The notes under the pieces are model-generated. The model saw only the letters and a list, made by a program, of their open reading frames with translations, searched no databases and was not told the DNA's origin. Below, piece by piece: positions 8,277 to 17,925 of a DNA stretch of 64,000 nucleotides. Source of the stretch: Clostridium culturomicium (GTDB taxonomy: Bacteria > Bacillota > Clostridia > Clostridiales > Clostridiaceae). The stretch's first letter is position 1; every line of letters starts with the position of its first letter. Location: the NCBI RefSeq assembly GCF_000821305.1, contig NZ_CCXK01000017.1, positions 1,579,504 to 1,643,503 of the forward strand, given 5' to 3'. The position numbers and the translations under genes were made by a program.

Positions 8277-10082
8277 CTAATCAACTTTCAGTACTGCCAT
8301 GAATGCTTCTTGTGGTACTTCTACACTTCCCACTTGTCTCATTCTCTTCTTACCTTCTTTTTGTTTTTCAAGAAGCTTTTTCTTTCTTGATATATCTCCA
8401 CCGTAACATTTAGCAAGTACGTCTTTTCTCATAGCTTTAACTGTTTCTCTTGCTATGATTTTAGCTCCTACTGCTGCTTGTATTGGAATCTCAAACATTT
8501 GTCTTGGAATTATCTCTTTAAGCTTTTCAGCCATAACTCTTCCCCTATGATAAGCTCTATCAGCTGGAACTATCATAGATAACGCGTCCACGATGTCTCC
8601 ATTAAGAAGGATGTCAAGCTTAACAAGTTTAGTTTCTTTATAACCTTTAAGCTCATAATCAAAGGATGCATATCCTCTAGTTCTAGATTTTAAAGCATCA
8701 AAGAAATCATAAACAATTTCATTTAAAGGAATATCATAGTTAATTACAACCCTTGTTTCCTCGATATACTGCATATCGATAAAGGTTCCTCTCTTCTCTT
8801 GACATAACTCCATTATTGCCCCTACATAATCAGAAGGTGCAATGATTGAAGCTTTAACCTCTGGCTCCTCCATATAAGAAATCTCTGATGGATCTGGAAG
8901 ATTCGTTGGGTTTGTAATTTCTAATAATTCACCATCGGTTTTAGCAACCTTATATATAACGGAAGGCGCAGTTGTGATGATATCAATGTTATATTCTCTT
9001 TCAATTCTTTCTTGAATAATCTCCATGTGAAGAAGTCCTAAAAATCCACATCTGAATCCAAAACCTAAAGCTATAGAAGTCTCTGGTTCAAAGGATAAGG
9101 CTGCATCATTTAGCTGTAGCTTTTCTAAAGCCTCTTTTAAAGTTTCATATTTAGCGCCATCAACAGGGTAGATACCACTGAATACCATCGGTATAGCAGG
9201 TTTATATCCTTCCATAGGAGTTTCTGTTGGTCTTTTAGCCTCTGTAATTGTATCTCCAGCTCTTGCATCCTTAACATTTCTGATTGCTGCAGTTAAATAT
9301 CCAACATCACCAGCTCTAAGTTCTTCTGTCTTTAATGGACTTGGAGTAAATACCCCTACCTCTGTAACATCATAAACCTTATTAGTATTCATAAACTTAA
9401 TCTTTGTTCCTGGTTTAACAACACCATCAAAAACTCTTATATAAGTTACAACGCCTTTATATGAGTCATAGTAAGAGTCAAATATTAACGCCTTTAAAGG
9501 TGCTTCCTCATCTCCGCTTGGTGCAGGAACCTTATCAATAACAGTTTTAATTACATCTTCAATATTAAGCCCTGTTTTTGCTGATATAAGCGGTGCATCA
9601 TCAGCAGGAATTCCTATAACGTCTTCTATTTCCTGTTTAACTTCGTCTGGTCTTGCACTTTGAAGGTCAATCTTATTAATTACTGGTGCAATCTCTAAGT
9701 CGTGGTCTAAAGCAAGATAACAGTTTGCTAAAGTCTGTGCTTGAATACCTTGAGTTGCATCAACTACAAGAATTGCTCCTTCACAGGCTGCTAAACTTCT
9801 TGATACCTCGTAGTTAAAGTCTACGTGTCCTGGGGTATCAATAAGGTTTAATATATACTCTTCGCCATCTTCTGTTTTATGTATAAGTCTGGCTGCTTGA
9901 GCCTTAATTGTTATTCCTCTTTCTCTTTCAAGCTCCATGTTATCAAGAACCTGTGCTTCCATTTCTCTTTCTGTAAGCGTTCCTGTTTTTTCAAGAAGTC
10001 TATCTGCTAAAGTAGACTTACCGTGATCTATATGAGCTACTATAGAAAAATTTCTAATATGTTTTTGTCTATTAGTTTGCAT
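8277..10082 (-). CDS. lepA: Elongation factor 4 (LepA), ribosomal back-translocase GTPase
   Basis: LepA is a translational GTPase related to EF-G. The 601-residue protein carries the G1 motif AHIDHGKSTL, the G2/G3 region with ERGITIKAQ and DTPGHVDF, and the G4 motif NKID. The LepA-specific C-terminal domain ends RQVGSVEVPQEAFMAVL. GGGGGTAA precedes the ATG with normal spacing. It heads the lepA-hemW-hrcA order and is separated from hemW by the MITE-like spacer. Confidence 0.97.
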   Translation of the reverse strand: MQTNRQKHIRNFSIVAHIDHGKSTLADRLLEKTGTLTEREMEAQVLDNMELERERGITIKAQAARLIHKTEDGEEYILNLIDTPGHVDFNYEVSRSLAACEGAILVVDATQGIQAQTLANCYLALDHDLEIAPVINKIDLQSARPDEVKQEIEDVIGIPADDAPLISAKTGLNIEDVIKTVIDKVPAPSGDEEAPLKALIFDSYYDSYKGVVTYIRVFDGVVKPGTKIKFMNTNKVYDVTEVGVFTPSPLKTEELRAGDVGYLTAAIRNVKDARAGDTITEAKRPTETPMEGYKPAIPMVFSGIYPVDGAKYETLKEALEKLQLNDAALSFEPETSIALGFGFRCGFLGLLHMEIIQERIEREYNIDIITTAPSVIYKVAKTDGELLEITNPTNLPDPSEISYMEEPEVKASIIAPSDYVGAIMELCQEKRGTFIDMQYIEETRVVINYDIPLNEIVYDFFDALKSRTRGYASFDYELKGYKETKLVKLDILLNGDIVDALSMIVPADRAYHRGRVMAEKLKEIIPRQMFEIPIQAAVGAKIIARETVKAMRKDVLAKCYGGDISRKKKLLEKQKEGKKRMRQVGSVEVPQEAFMAVLKVD

Positions 10083-10339
10083 TAAATTACCCCCGTAAAT
10101 TTATATTAAGAAACTCCTATTCTCTCTGTTCATAGGAGTAAGTGTGGCCATACAAATCGTAGATTTGCAGCTTCACTTATATTAAACTGATTCTCTAGAT
10201 TTTACTCTAAGGCTTACTCAGCTAAATTTCTAATTTATTATATTTGCCAATACAAAACAACTTATATAAAATAAATCACAGTAAATTATACCACAAGAGT
10301 TTTCATTTATGAAGAACGAAAATAAAAGATTAATTAAAT

Positions 10340-10594
10340 TTAAAATATAGTTTCTACAATAGTATCTATACCATTAAAGAAACTCTCAAAACGCCCTCCA
10401 CTAAACTTTATTTTAAAATCTCCTGCCTTTAAAGTTAATAAAAGAGGGTCTTTGTCCACGGTTACCTCAAAGGAAGAACTAGGCTTTACAACCTCTGCTA
10501 ATTCAAAGTTAACTTTAAAAACTCCTATTGTTACTATTAATATTGCTGAAAGTAAAAACCACTTTGCAGAAGAACTTGTTTTACTTTTACTCAT
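10340..10594 (-). CDS. Small membrane-anchored protein of unknown function
   Basis: I do not recognise a family. The likely product is 84 residues, starting MSKSKTSSSAKW, with one hydrophobic segment (about residues 12-29) acting as an uncleaved signal anchor and a short beta-rich extracytoplasmic part. A longer in-frame start exists at 10654; the start at 10594 is preferred because a G-rich Shine-Dalgarno candidate (GGGGTTGG) lies just upstream. It sits between spoIIP and lepA in the same orientation, so a sporulation-related membrane role is possible but unproven. Confidence 0.5.
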   Translation of the reverse strand: MSKSKTSSSAKWFLLSAILIVTIGVFKVNFELAEVVKPSSSFEVTVDKDPLLLTLKAGDFKIKFSGGRFESFFNGIDTIVETIF

Positions 10595-10750
10595 AATCCA
10601 ACCCCATTTCTTACTAAAACTCTGCCTCATTTCATTGGAAGAGTAAGTTTGCATATCTAAATCAAAGATTCTCTTTTCAAAGAAACTCCCCCTTACATGC
10701 CTTCGGTGGAGTAAATTCGATTAGCTAAGTCAAAAATATCTAATCTAACT

Positions 10751-10791
10751 AAAAAAAGCACCTCAAATTAATGATGTACTTTTTTTAATAC
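10751..10791 (-). terminator. Terminator downstream of the second spoIIP
   Basis: The arms AGCACCTCA (10757-10765) and TGATGTACT (10772-10780) form a stem with one mismatch and one G-U pair, flanked by A7 and T7 runs, so it could act in both directions. The rest of the roughly 320-base gap 10595-10918 shows no gene. Confidence 0.6.
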
Positions 10792-10918
10792 TTTTATACC
10801 GTAAATGACACTACAAATTTTATATTTATTCAGTTAAACTTAAGTAATAGTCTAAGTCTGTGATTTAGCCTGCAGAAATTCAACCTCAAACATCTTTATG
10901 CAATAAAGAGAGTCTTCT

Positions 10919-11956
10919 TCATTTAGAGTTCAAATATCCCCCTATAACCTTACTCATATATACCATAGAATTTTTAGCCTCCTGCAGATTATTAACATCT
11001 GCGCCCACTTCCATTAGAATTGCATTATCACTTAGATCCTGATTGTAAAAAGTTATACCTCCATGATTATATGCAATAAGCCCTCTTTCTCCATCTTTAA
11101 ATAACCCCGGATAAAGATCATTTGCAGTATCAACTATTTCCTGCATTTTAGTTATATGAGCTTCATATCTAGGGTCACGTTTAGTTGTAACAAGTGAAAG
11201 TCTGGCTATGTTATTTCCATCTATTGTACCTGTAACACTTGGCTTTGCAGGGCCTCCATCTCTATGCAAATCTATTATAAGATCAAAATCTCCATAACTA
11301 CTTAAATATTTATTAACCGTATCTCTTGAAGCATAATATGCATTATTATAATCCGCTACATCATGAACTGTTTTATCATGAATTACCGTAAACCCTAACT
11401 TTTCAAGTTCTGAAGCCAAAACATCTCCAACTCCAGCAACAGTGCTTTCAAGACCTGAATTTCCTTCTGCATAAGCCTCATTAGTATGAGTATGATAAAT
11501 TAATATTCGTTTTCTTAAATTACTTGAAGGATCCCCCACAATGCTTACAGGATCTGGCGCCATGCTAATTGAACCATCATTTATTTTAAAAGGGTTAATA
11601 ACTATATTTTGAACCACATTAGCATGTTCATTTGTATCTGTACTTTCAAGTAGAAAATCTCCCACTGTCAAAAAACTTATCTCATTATTTACTATATTTA
11701 ATGCATTGATAGAAAATCTTCCAACAAAGCTAGTGTCATCTTTATTTCCTTCAACCTTTAATGCACTTACTGTGGAACCAATAAGTTTAAAAAATAAGTT
11801 ACTTTTCATGACACTTTCCATAGTTGTATTATTACCATCATCAACTGCAATACCAGGAGTGGAAAACAACATTGAAATTGTCATGGTAATTACAACTATA
11901 CATATCATCACCCTGGCTTTAACCTTACCATATTTAGCTGTCTCTTCGTTTTTCAC
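10919..11956 (-). CDS. spoIIP: Stage II sporulation protein P, paralogue 2
   Basis: SpoIIP is a peptidoglycan amidase/endopeptidase that works with SpoIID and SpoIIM in septal wall degradation during engulfment. The 345-residue protein has an N-terminal membrane segment (about residues 14-36), a linker, and the catalytic domain with ILIYHTHTNEAYAEG, LIIDLHRDGG and the closing AILMEVGADVN metal-binding motif. It is a tandem copy of the gene at 12176-13204; by eye about two-thirds of residues match, with the best conservation in the catalytic domain. Both copies keep the His and Glu motifs and look functional. Confidence 0.92.
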   Translation of the reverse strand: MKNEETAKYGKVKARVMICIVVITMTISMLFSTPGIAVDDGNNTTMESVMKSNLFFKLIGSTVSALKVEGNKDDTSFVGRFSINALNIVNNEISFLTVGDFLLESTDTNEHANVVQNIVINPFKINDGSISMAPDPVSIVGDPSSNLRKRILIYHTHTNEAYAEGNSGLESTVAGVGDVLASELEKLGFTVIHDKTVHDVADYNNAYYASRDTVNKYLSSYGDFDLIIDLHRDGGPAKPSVTGTIDGNNIARLSLVTTKRDPRYEAHITKMQEIVDTANDLYPGLFKDGERGLIAYNHGGITFYNQDLSDNAILMEVGADVNNLQEAKNSMVYMSKVIGGYLNSK

Positions 11957-12175
11957 CTTATCCCCCCTGTTTGTCCACCAAATTTATAAACCAATAAACC
12001 TAATGAAAATATATGCTTAAACTAATGAATTTATTACCCCTGAAAGGCTTTCAATATTTCACATTTTCCTAAATACAATTGCAAGGTCCTTTCCCATTGG
12101 CACTCTATATCTTGCAAAATGAAAAGAACTACAAACCAAGGTTTTCACTAGTTTATAGTTCTTTAAATAGATTTT

Positions 12176-13204
12176 TTACTTAGTACTTAAATATTGCGCT
12201 ATTACTCTACTCATATATACCATAGAGTTTTTAGCCTCTTGAAGTCCATTAACATTTGCTCCAACTTCCATCAGAATAGCATTATCACTTAAATCCTGAC
12301 TATAATAGGAAATCCCGCTTAAGTAAGTATATAAATACTTAGTTCTTAATAGTCCTGGATACATATCGTTAGCTATTGATGCAATTTGTTCTATATTTGC
12401 CATATGTGCATTGTACCTTGGATCTTGCTCAGTTGTTACAAACATTATTTTTGCAACATTATTACCTTCAATTTGTCCTGTAATACTTTCCTTCGATGGA
12501 CCTGAATCTCTATGCAAGTCAATTATAAGATCAAAATCTCCATAGCTGTTTAGATACTTTGTAAAAGTTTCTCTTGAAGCCTTATATGCATTATTATAAT
12601 CCGCAACGTCATGAACGGTTTTATCATGTATAACTGTGAAGCCCTGATTTTCAAGTTCATCAGTCAATGTATCTCCTACTGCTGCCACCGTACTTTCAAG
12701 ACCGGTATTTCCTTCAGCGTAGGCTTCATTGGTATGAGTGTGATAAATCAATATCTTTTTCTTTGAGTTATCCTCTGGGTTACCAATTATGTTAACTGAA
12801 TTATCTATTTTGTTAATTGATCCATCATTTATTTTAAATGGATTAATTACAATGTTATTAACTGTTTGAGCCTGCTGATTCACATCAGAATTACCCAATG
12901 CTAAATTATCGTAATTTAAAAAACTTATTTCCTTATTTACTATCCTCAATGCATTTATTGAAAACTGACCAATAAAGCTTTTATCATCACTATTTTCTTC
13001 AACCTTTAATGCACTTACTGTGGAGCCTATAAGCTTCAGAAAAAAATTACTTCTCATTGCGCTTTGAATAGTTGTATCACTACTATTACCTTCTGCAATC
13101 CCTGGAGTTGAAAACATCATTGTTACTGTCATAGCAATTACAACTATAAGCAGCATTATCCTTGCCTTAGTCTTTCCCTTTGTAGCATACCTTTTGTTTT
13201 TCAC
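12176..13204 (-). CDS. spoIIP: Stage II sporulation protein P, paralogue 1
   Basis: This 342-residue copy lies next to gpr, the usual neighbour of spoIIP in Firmicutes, and is therefore probably the ancestral locus. It has an N-terminal membrane anchor (about residues 12-36) and a catalytic domain with the same ILIYHTHTNEAYAEG and LIIDLHRDSG motifs and a C-terminal AILMEVGANVN. It differs from paralogue 2 mainly in the linker and in a short stretch before YYSQDLSDN. AGGAGG precedes the start. The role in engulfment is family knowledge. Confidence 0.93.
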   Translation of the reverse strand: MKNKRYATKGKTKARIMLLIVVIAMTVTMMFSTPGIAEGNSSDTTIQSAMRSNFFLKLIGSTVSALKVEENSDDKSFIGQFSINALRIVNKEISFLNYDNLALGNSDVNQQAQTVNNIVINPFKINDGSINKIDNSVNIIGNPEDNSKKKILIYHTHTNEAYAEGNTGLESTVAAVGDTLTDELENQGFTVIHDKTVHDVADYNNAYKASRETFTKYLNSYGDFDLIIDLHRDSGPSKESITGQIEGNNVAKIMFVTTEQDPRYNAHMANIEQIASIANDMYPGLLRTKYLYTYLSGISYYSQDLSDNAILMEVGANVNGLQEAKNSMVYMSRVIAQYLSTK

Positions 13205-13342
13205 TTTATCCCCTCCTGTTTAGTTCATTAAATTTACCACCTGATAAACTTAATTAAAATATATGAGAAGATTTTTAATTTTATTACCCGTCATTATATG
13301 CAAGAGGCCTTTTATTGTTCCTTAAAATTTTATGAACAGCTG

Positions 13343-14359
13343 CTAGTTTAAATAGGTATTGATATCATCTAAAGTTAAAGCCGGCTGCAAAGCAATATTA
13401 ATTCCATTTGCTATTACCTTAGAAACACTTTCAATAACCTTATCAATTTCTTTAGGGGTTACTACCATACCACCTAAGGTTGGATCTAAAACCTCCCTAA
13501 TTAAAGACTGTCTTTCATCTCTATCAACTTCCTTAAGCATTTTATAGAAGCCACTGCCTTTAGTCGCAGATTCAATTAAATTATCTAAAACCAAATCTAT
13601 AGTATCATTAGCCACAGTTCCCGCATCAACAACTGTTGGAACTCCAATTGCAATTACTGGTACACCTAAAGTTTTTTCACTAAGTTCTGCACGTTTGTTT
13701 CCAACACCAGCTCCAGGAGCTATTCCTGTATCTCCAATTTGGATTGTTCTGTTTACTCTCTGAGTTCTTCTTGAAGCTAGAGCATCTATACAGATTATTA
13801 AGCTTGGTTTTATTCTGTCCACGACACCTCTAACAATCTCACTTGTCTCCATTCCTGTAAGTCCTAATACCCCAGGAGCTAAAGCACATACTGGTCTAAC
13901 GCCTTCATCTATTTCATCTGGAACATATTCTTTCAAATGTCTGCTCACCATAATTTTTTCTACAACCTGTGGTCCTACAGCATCAGCAGTAATATTCCAG
14001 TTTCCAAGACCAACTACTAACGCAGTCTGCTCTTCATTTAAATTAATTAATTTCGAAAGTTCCTTAGCCATTACTTCACTTAATTCAATTATTCTTTGCC
14101 CATCATAATATACAAACTCACCAAATTCTAAAGTAATATATGTTCCCTGTGGTTTACCGATTTTCTTTTCACCACTTTCATTCACAATCTTTACAACAGA
14201 TACTTTAATATTTTTATCTATATATTCATCTCCCTCTATACCATCGATCTCTCCTTCATTAGTTTCATTGTACATTTCTTTTGCTTCTAAGGCTAAATCT
14301 GTTCTAACACTATATTCTAAAACACCATTTTCTTCTTGCATTCTATCGCTTCTTTTCAT
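13343..14359 (-). CDS. gpr: Germination protease GPR
   Basis: GPR degrades small acid-soluble spore proteins when spores germinate. The 338-residue zymogen starts with a propeptide ending near EYSVRTDLALEA, where autoprocessing gives the active enzyme. It continues with the conserved blocks GLGNWNITADAVGP and IGDTGIAPGAGVGN and the C-terminal TLGGMVVTPKEID. Length and motifs are normal. It reads leftward into spoIIP and is divergent from rpsT, the standard arrangement in clostridia. Confidence 0.96.
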   Translation of the reverse strand: MKRSDRMQEENGVLEYSVRTDLALEAKEMYNETNEGEIDGIEGDEYIDKNIKVSVVKIVNESGEKKIGKPQGTYITLEFGEFVYYDGQRIIELSEVMAKELSKLINLNEEQTALVVGLGNWNITADAVGPQVVEKIMVSRHLKEYVPDEIDEGVRPVCALAPGVLGLTGMETSEIVRGVVDRIKPSLIICIDALASRRTQRVNRTIQIGDTGIAPGAGVGNKRAELSEKTLGVPVIAIGVPTVVDAGTVANDTIDLVLDNLIESATKGSGFYKMLKEVDRDERQSLIREVLDPTLGGMVVTPKEIDKVIESVSKVIANGINIALQPALTLDDINTYLN

Positions 14360-14465
14360 TGATATACCTCATTTCTTTTATATTTAAAAGTACCTAAAGT
14401 AACTATACTTAGGTTTTCCCAAAACCTTCTTACTATACTTTATTAATCTTATACTCAAATTCTAC

Positions 14466-14494
14466 TTGAAGTGCTTCTAATTTAATGTTATAAT
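14466..14494 (+). promoter_or_regulatory. Sigma-A promoter and leader of rpsT
   Basis: TTGAAG and TATAAT are separated by exactly 17 bases. The inferred leader of about 75 bases up to the rpsT start contains a G/C-richer segment (around 14519-14545) unlike its AT-rich surroundings, so autogenous control by S20 is possible. Confidence 0.75.
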
Positions 14495-14578
14495 AGCTTT
14501 TGTTATATGAAACTCATAAGCAGACTTCCCCAAAGCTGCCACTGAGATATGATAAAACTACAAGGGGGTGAATTAATA

Positions 14579-14845
14579 ATGGCAAACATTAAATCAGCTA
14601 AGAAAAGAATAAAAATTACTCAAGCTAAGACTATGAGAAACACAATGTTAAAATCTTCTTTAAAAACAACTATAAAGAAATTCGAAGTTGCTATAGCTAG
14701 CAAAGATGCTGCAGTAGCACAAGAGAACTTCAAAAACGTAGTTAAAGCCCTTGATATGGCTGCTTCTAAAGGTATAATACATAAAAACAAAGCAGCTAAG
14801 AAGAAATCAAGATTAGCAGCTAAGTTAAACGGATTATCAGCTTAA
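14579..14845 (+). CDS. rpsT: 30S ribosomal protein S20
   Basis: The 88-residue basic protein begins MANIKSAKKRI and is almost entirely helical with many Lys residues, typical of S20, which binds 16S rRNA in the small subunit. The start at 14579 is chosen because GGGGGTG lies just upstream; a longer in-frame start at 14549 would read through this site. It is the only rightward gene in the left chromosomal part and is monocistronic, flanked by its own promoter and terminator. Confidence 0.97.
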   Translation: MANIKSAKKRIKITQAKTMRNTMLKSSLKTTIKKFEVAIASKDAAVAQENFKNVVKALDMAASKGIIHKNKAAKKKSRLAAKLNGLSA

Positions 14846-14907
14846 TTAAATATGCCAGTTTAATGCTGGTTATTTAAGTTGAAAGCAAACTCGGTTTGAT
14901 TTATATA

Positions 14908-14936
14908 AACCTTCACACTTTGTGTGAAGGTTTTTT
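14908..14936 (+). terminator. Rho-independent terminator of rpsT
   Basis: A perfect 11-bp stem (AACCTTCACAC with GTGTGAAGGTT) with a 3-base loop is followed by T6. Confidence 0.93.
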
Positions 14937-15079
14937 GCTAAGCTTCTTTAATTCAAAATGCTCCAATGTAGAATTTAGAATAATGGTAAAAATTCAGCAG
15001 CGCTAAACTTCTTTTATTTTACTTTAATAAAAAGAGGAACTCCCTAAGAAGTTCCCACCATAACTCTTCATTTTTCATT

Positions 15080-16042
15080 TTAATATAACGGATCAACCAC
15101 AACCCCAATGGATGTTGCTTTTACCATTGGATTTTCTACCAACTGCTTTAACTCCTCTTTCGTTCCTTGAACAATAACCCCTAACACCTCAGCATCCTCC
15201 ATCTTAGTTTTACCTCTAGCCATAATTTCCTCATAAAGCTTTTGATGTTCTGGCATATAGCTTTTTTCTAAGTTTTCAACTAACGCATCATAATACTGAT
15301 CATAAGGATTAACCCAAAGCCTATCCTTGTTTGGAATAGATATCCCAATAGCTTCATCTTCTTTAATGCCATTTGCTTTACTATCATAATTAACAACTTC
15401 ATTTTCATAATGCTTCATTTTTTCTTCTGTAAACTCATTTAACCATACCCAATATATCTTCGCTGGACTTAACTTGTTTTGAATGGTGAATAATTCCGTC
15501 ATTTTATAGGGTTTATCAAAGGATATAGCCATTTCTATTATCTTATCATCTGGTATTTTATCTATTTCATCAAGATCATTTTGATATTCTACATACTCAA
15601 TATTAGGATGGAAAAACCTCATCTTTCTGTATCCATTTTCCCATATTGAAACAGGCCATTGACCAGCATCATGATATCCAGCTCCTGTCCCCCTAAAAAA
15701 AGCAATTTGAGGTATTAATCCAAAGAATGATACTCTATCTTCTAAAATAACTGGTTTATTTCCTATATTCTTTGTTATCTTATAATTTCCATTCCCGCCT
15801 AAAAAAACAATAAAGTCTGTTGACTCACTGATATAACCCCCTGGTACTGAAACACTTACATAAGCTTCAGCAGCCTCATAACTTTTCTTGCTATACTTTA
15901 TTCCTATAGCTGTATTTATAAAACTTCCTGCAATAAAAACAACTAATGATATACAAATAATTTTTATAGTTGATTTAGCCTTTGCTTTTCTCACTGACTG
16001 TTTTAACTTTTTATCATCAAATATATTATCCATATCTTTCAT
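15080..16042 (-). CDS. Membrane-anchored anti-sigma factor (sigma factor regulator family)
   Basis: The 320-residue protein has a short basic cytoplasmic N-terminus, one transmembrane helix (about residues 27-48, IKIICISLVVFIAGSFINTA) and a large extracytoplasmic domain. This resembles the Sigma_reg_N / Sigma_reg_C family that pairs with ECF sigma factors. Its start overlaps the 3' end of the sigma gene by 17 bases and has GGAGG upstream, so the two are translationally coupled. The inferred role is to hold the sigma factor at the membrane until an envelope signal arrives; the signal is unknown. Confidence 0.78.
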   Translation of the reverse strand: MKDMDNIFDDKKLKQSVRKAKAKSTIKIICISLVVFIAGSFINTAIGIKYSKKSYEAAEAYVSVSVPGGYISESTDFIVFLGGNGNYKITKNIGNKPVILEDRVSFFGLIPQIAFFRGTGAGYHDAGQWPVSIWENGYRKMRFFHPNIEYVEYQNDLDEIDKIPDDKIIEMAISFDKPYKMTELFTIQNKLSPAKIYWVWLNEFTEEKMKHYENEVVNYDSKANGIKEDEAIGISIPNKDRLWVNPYDQYYDALVENLEKSYMPEHQKLYEEIMARGKTKMEDAEVLGVIVQGTKEELKQLVENPMVKATSIGVVVDPLY

Positions 16043-16541
16043 TACTTTTCCTCCACTCTTCTTTAAATTTATTTCTAGCCCTATACAAATAGGTCTTCAC
16101 AGAGTCCTCATTTATTCCCAACAACAATCCTATTTCTTTATAACTTAGCTCCATATCATACTTCAATATCAATAATGACCTATATTCTTCCTTTAAACCA
16201 TTAAGTGTCCCTCTTATTTCTTCACTAATTTCTTTACTTAATATTTCACCCTCAACAGTAAATTCTTGAGCTATTTGTTCATAAAAACTTTCTTCATTAA
16301 TTGATACAGTATTTATTATCTTTTTTCTTTTATTAAAATTTTTATATTTATTAACTGCAACTCTAAACAGCCAGGATGATACATCATTAACCTTAACTCC
16401 TTCCAAATATTCAATGGCTTTTATGAAGCTATCATGGACAATATCTTCTGCATCACTTACAGAGCATCCACATTTAATTAAATATAAACTAATTATTTTA
16501 TATTGTTTTTTATATAAATTTATAATTAAATCCTTGTCCAT
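16026..16541 (-). CDS. ECF-type RNA polymerase sigma factor
   Basis: The 171-residue protein has the sigma region 2 pattern SDAEDIVHDSFIKAIEYL, a region 2.3/2.4 WLFRVAVNKYKN and a region 4 helix-turn-helix YKEIGLLLGINEDSVKTYLYRARNKF. The start at 16541 follows GGGAGGG with good spacing. It is co-transcribed with the anti-sigma gene that overlaps its end, and ECF pairs of this kind usually autoregulate. The regulon cannot be inferred here. Confidence 0.92.
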   Translation of the reverse strand: MDKDLIINLYKKQYKIISLYLIKCGCSVSDAEDIVHDSFIKAIEYLEGVKVNDVSSWLFRVAVNKYKNFNKRKKIINTVSINEESFYEQIAQEFTVEGEILSKEISEEIRGTLNGLKEEYRSLLILKYDMELSYKEIGLLLGINEDSVKTYLYRARNKFKEEWRKSNERYG

Positions 16542-16774
16542 AATCCCTCCCATTTCTTAAATTAAGGCGCCTTATACTAATAAGACAATTTAGCATCCAA
16601 AATGTATACAGTAATTTTAAAAAAATCATACATATTTCCATATACCTTAAAATTAGTTATGTACAACCTTCATTTTTTTCCACTTATACAATTATATATC
16701 ATTCAATTAATTATTCCCAATGAGTATTCAACCTTAAAATCTATCTTTCTAAAACAATTACCTAACTTATTTGA

Positions 16775-16807
16775 AATAAAAAAGAAACCCAGCACAGCTG
16801 GATTTCT
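16775..16807 (-). terminator. Terminator of holA
   Basis: AGAAATCCAGC and GCTGGGTTTCT form an 11-bp stem with a 3-base loop and one wobble, followed on the minus strand by T6. It lies just after the holA stop. The remaining gap to the sigma gene (16554-16774) shows no gene. Confidence 0.9.
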
Positions 16808-16837
16808 ATCTTCACTCTAAATCATTAAATACTTACC

Positions 16838-17866
16838 CTATTTTTTCATCATGGATCTAACCATCAGCATCTCTACAGCATTTTTTGTATCTACTGACTT
16901 GCTTTTAATTTCAACTTCAGTATCTAAACACAATTCTAAATTTCTTCGAAGAGTTTCCTCTGAAAATCTTTTGCTTTGAGACATCATTTTTTCTGCTATA
17001 TATGGATTCAGCCTGTACTCCTTAACTAAATCATCCTTTTTAGCCCCCTTGCCCATCTTAACTCTAATAGAGAAAAGCAGCTTAAATTGACGCTCAATCA
17101 TAGCTAGAATTGCATGTGGTTTTTCACCTTTATATACAAGTTCATTTAATGTATCTATGGCACCCTTTATATTTCTATCTGATAAATAGGAAACTAAATT
17201 AAATATATCGCTCTCCTTTTCATAAGGAGCCATTTTTATAATATCTTCCTTGGTTATTGATCTATCTCCTGTGTATAAAATCAGCTTTTCAACTTCATTT
17301 TCCACTATACTCATGTTATTTTCAATGATGGAGCAGAAATACGAAAGTTCAGCTTTTCCAATGGTTTTGCCTCTTGCATCAAAGAGTTCCTTAACCTTAT
17401 TCTGAAATCCCATTCCTTTTAATTTATCAACCTTAACAACCTCGCAGGATTTCTCTAATTTTTTAATTCTATTTCCTGGCTTTTCTCTATCATCCTCAAA
17501 AACATAGTACATTATAAGGATAGTATATGGTGGAATATTTTTCACATAATCCCTCAAAGGATCAATTTCTTTACCTTTATCTTCTCTATTTTTATCTCTT
17601 AGAAAATTAGCTCTATATACTTCTAATACTCTATAATCACTCATAAAGGGTATAGTTTCACAGTTATTAATTACAGTATCAACATCAAGCTTCTCTCCTG
17701 ACATTCTTGCATAGTTTAAATCTATAAAACCACTGCCTTCCACAGTTATCTTTTTAATTTTTTCAATACATTCTTTTATTAATCCTTCATCGGAGCCACA
17801 AAACACATAAAAGTTTTTTAACTTTTTTTGTTTTATATCCTTCTCAAATTGCTCTAGTGTAATCAC
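16838..17866 (-). CDS. holA: DNA polymerase III subunit delta
   Basis: The delta subunit opens the sliding clamp during loading. The 342-residue protein shows the HolA pattern NFYVFCGSDEGLI at the N-terminus, the SDYRVLEVYRA strand and the C-terminal collar-domain helices ending NAVEMLMVRSMM. I prefer the GTG start at 17866, since GGAGG stands 7 bases upstream; a longer GTG-initiated frame starts at 17884. It follows comEC in the same orientation, the normal comEC-holA order. Confidence 0.9.
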   Translation of the reverse strand: MITLEQFEKDIKQKKLKNFYVFCGSDEGLIKECIEKIKKITVEGSGFIDLNYARMSGEKLDVDTVINNCETIPFMSDYRVLEVYRANFLRDKNREDKGKEIDPLRDYVKNIPPYTILIMYYVFEDDREKPGNRIKKLEKSCEVVKVDKLKGMGFQNKVKELFDARGKTIGKAELSYFCSIIENNMSIVENEVEKLILYTGDRSITKEDIIKMAPYEKESDIFNLVSYLSDRNIKGAIDTLNELVYKGEKPHAILAMIERQFKLLFSIRVKMGKGAKKDDLVKEYRLNPYIAEKMMSQSKRFSEETLRRNLELCLDTEVEIKSKSVDTKNAVEMLMVRSMMKK

Positions 17867-17925
17867 TGTCTTACCTCCACTCACCTTGGCCCATGTATAA
17901 TCAATATTAAATAATTATCTTATAG

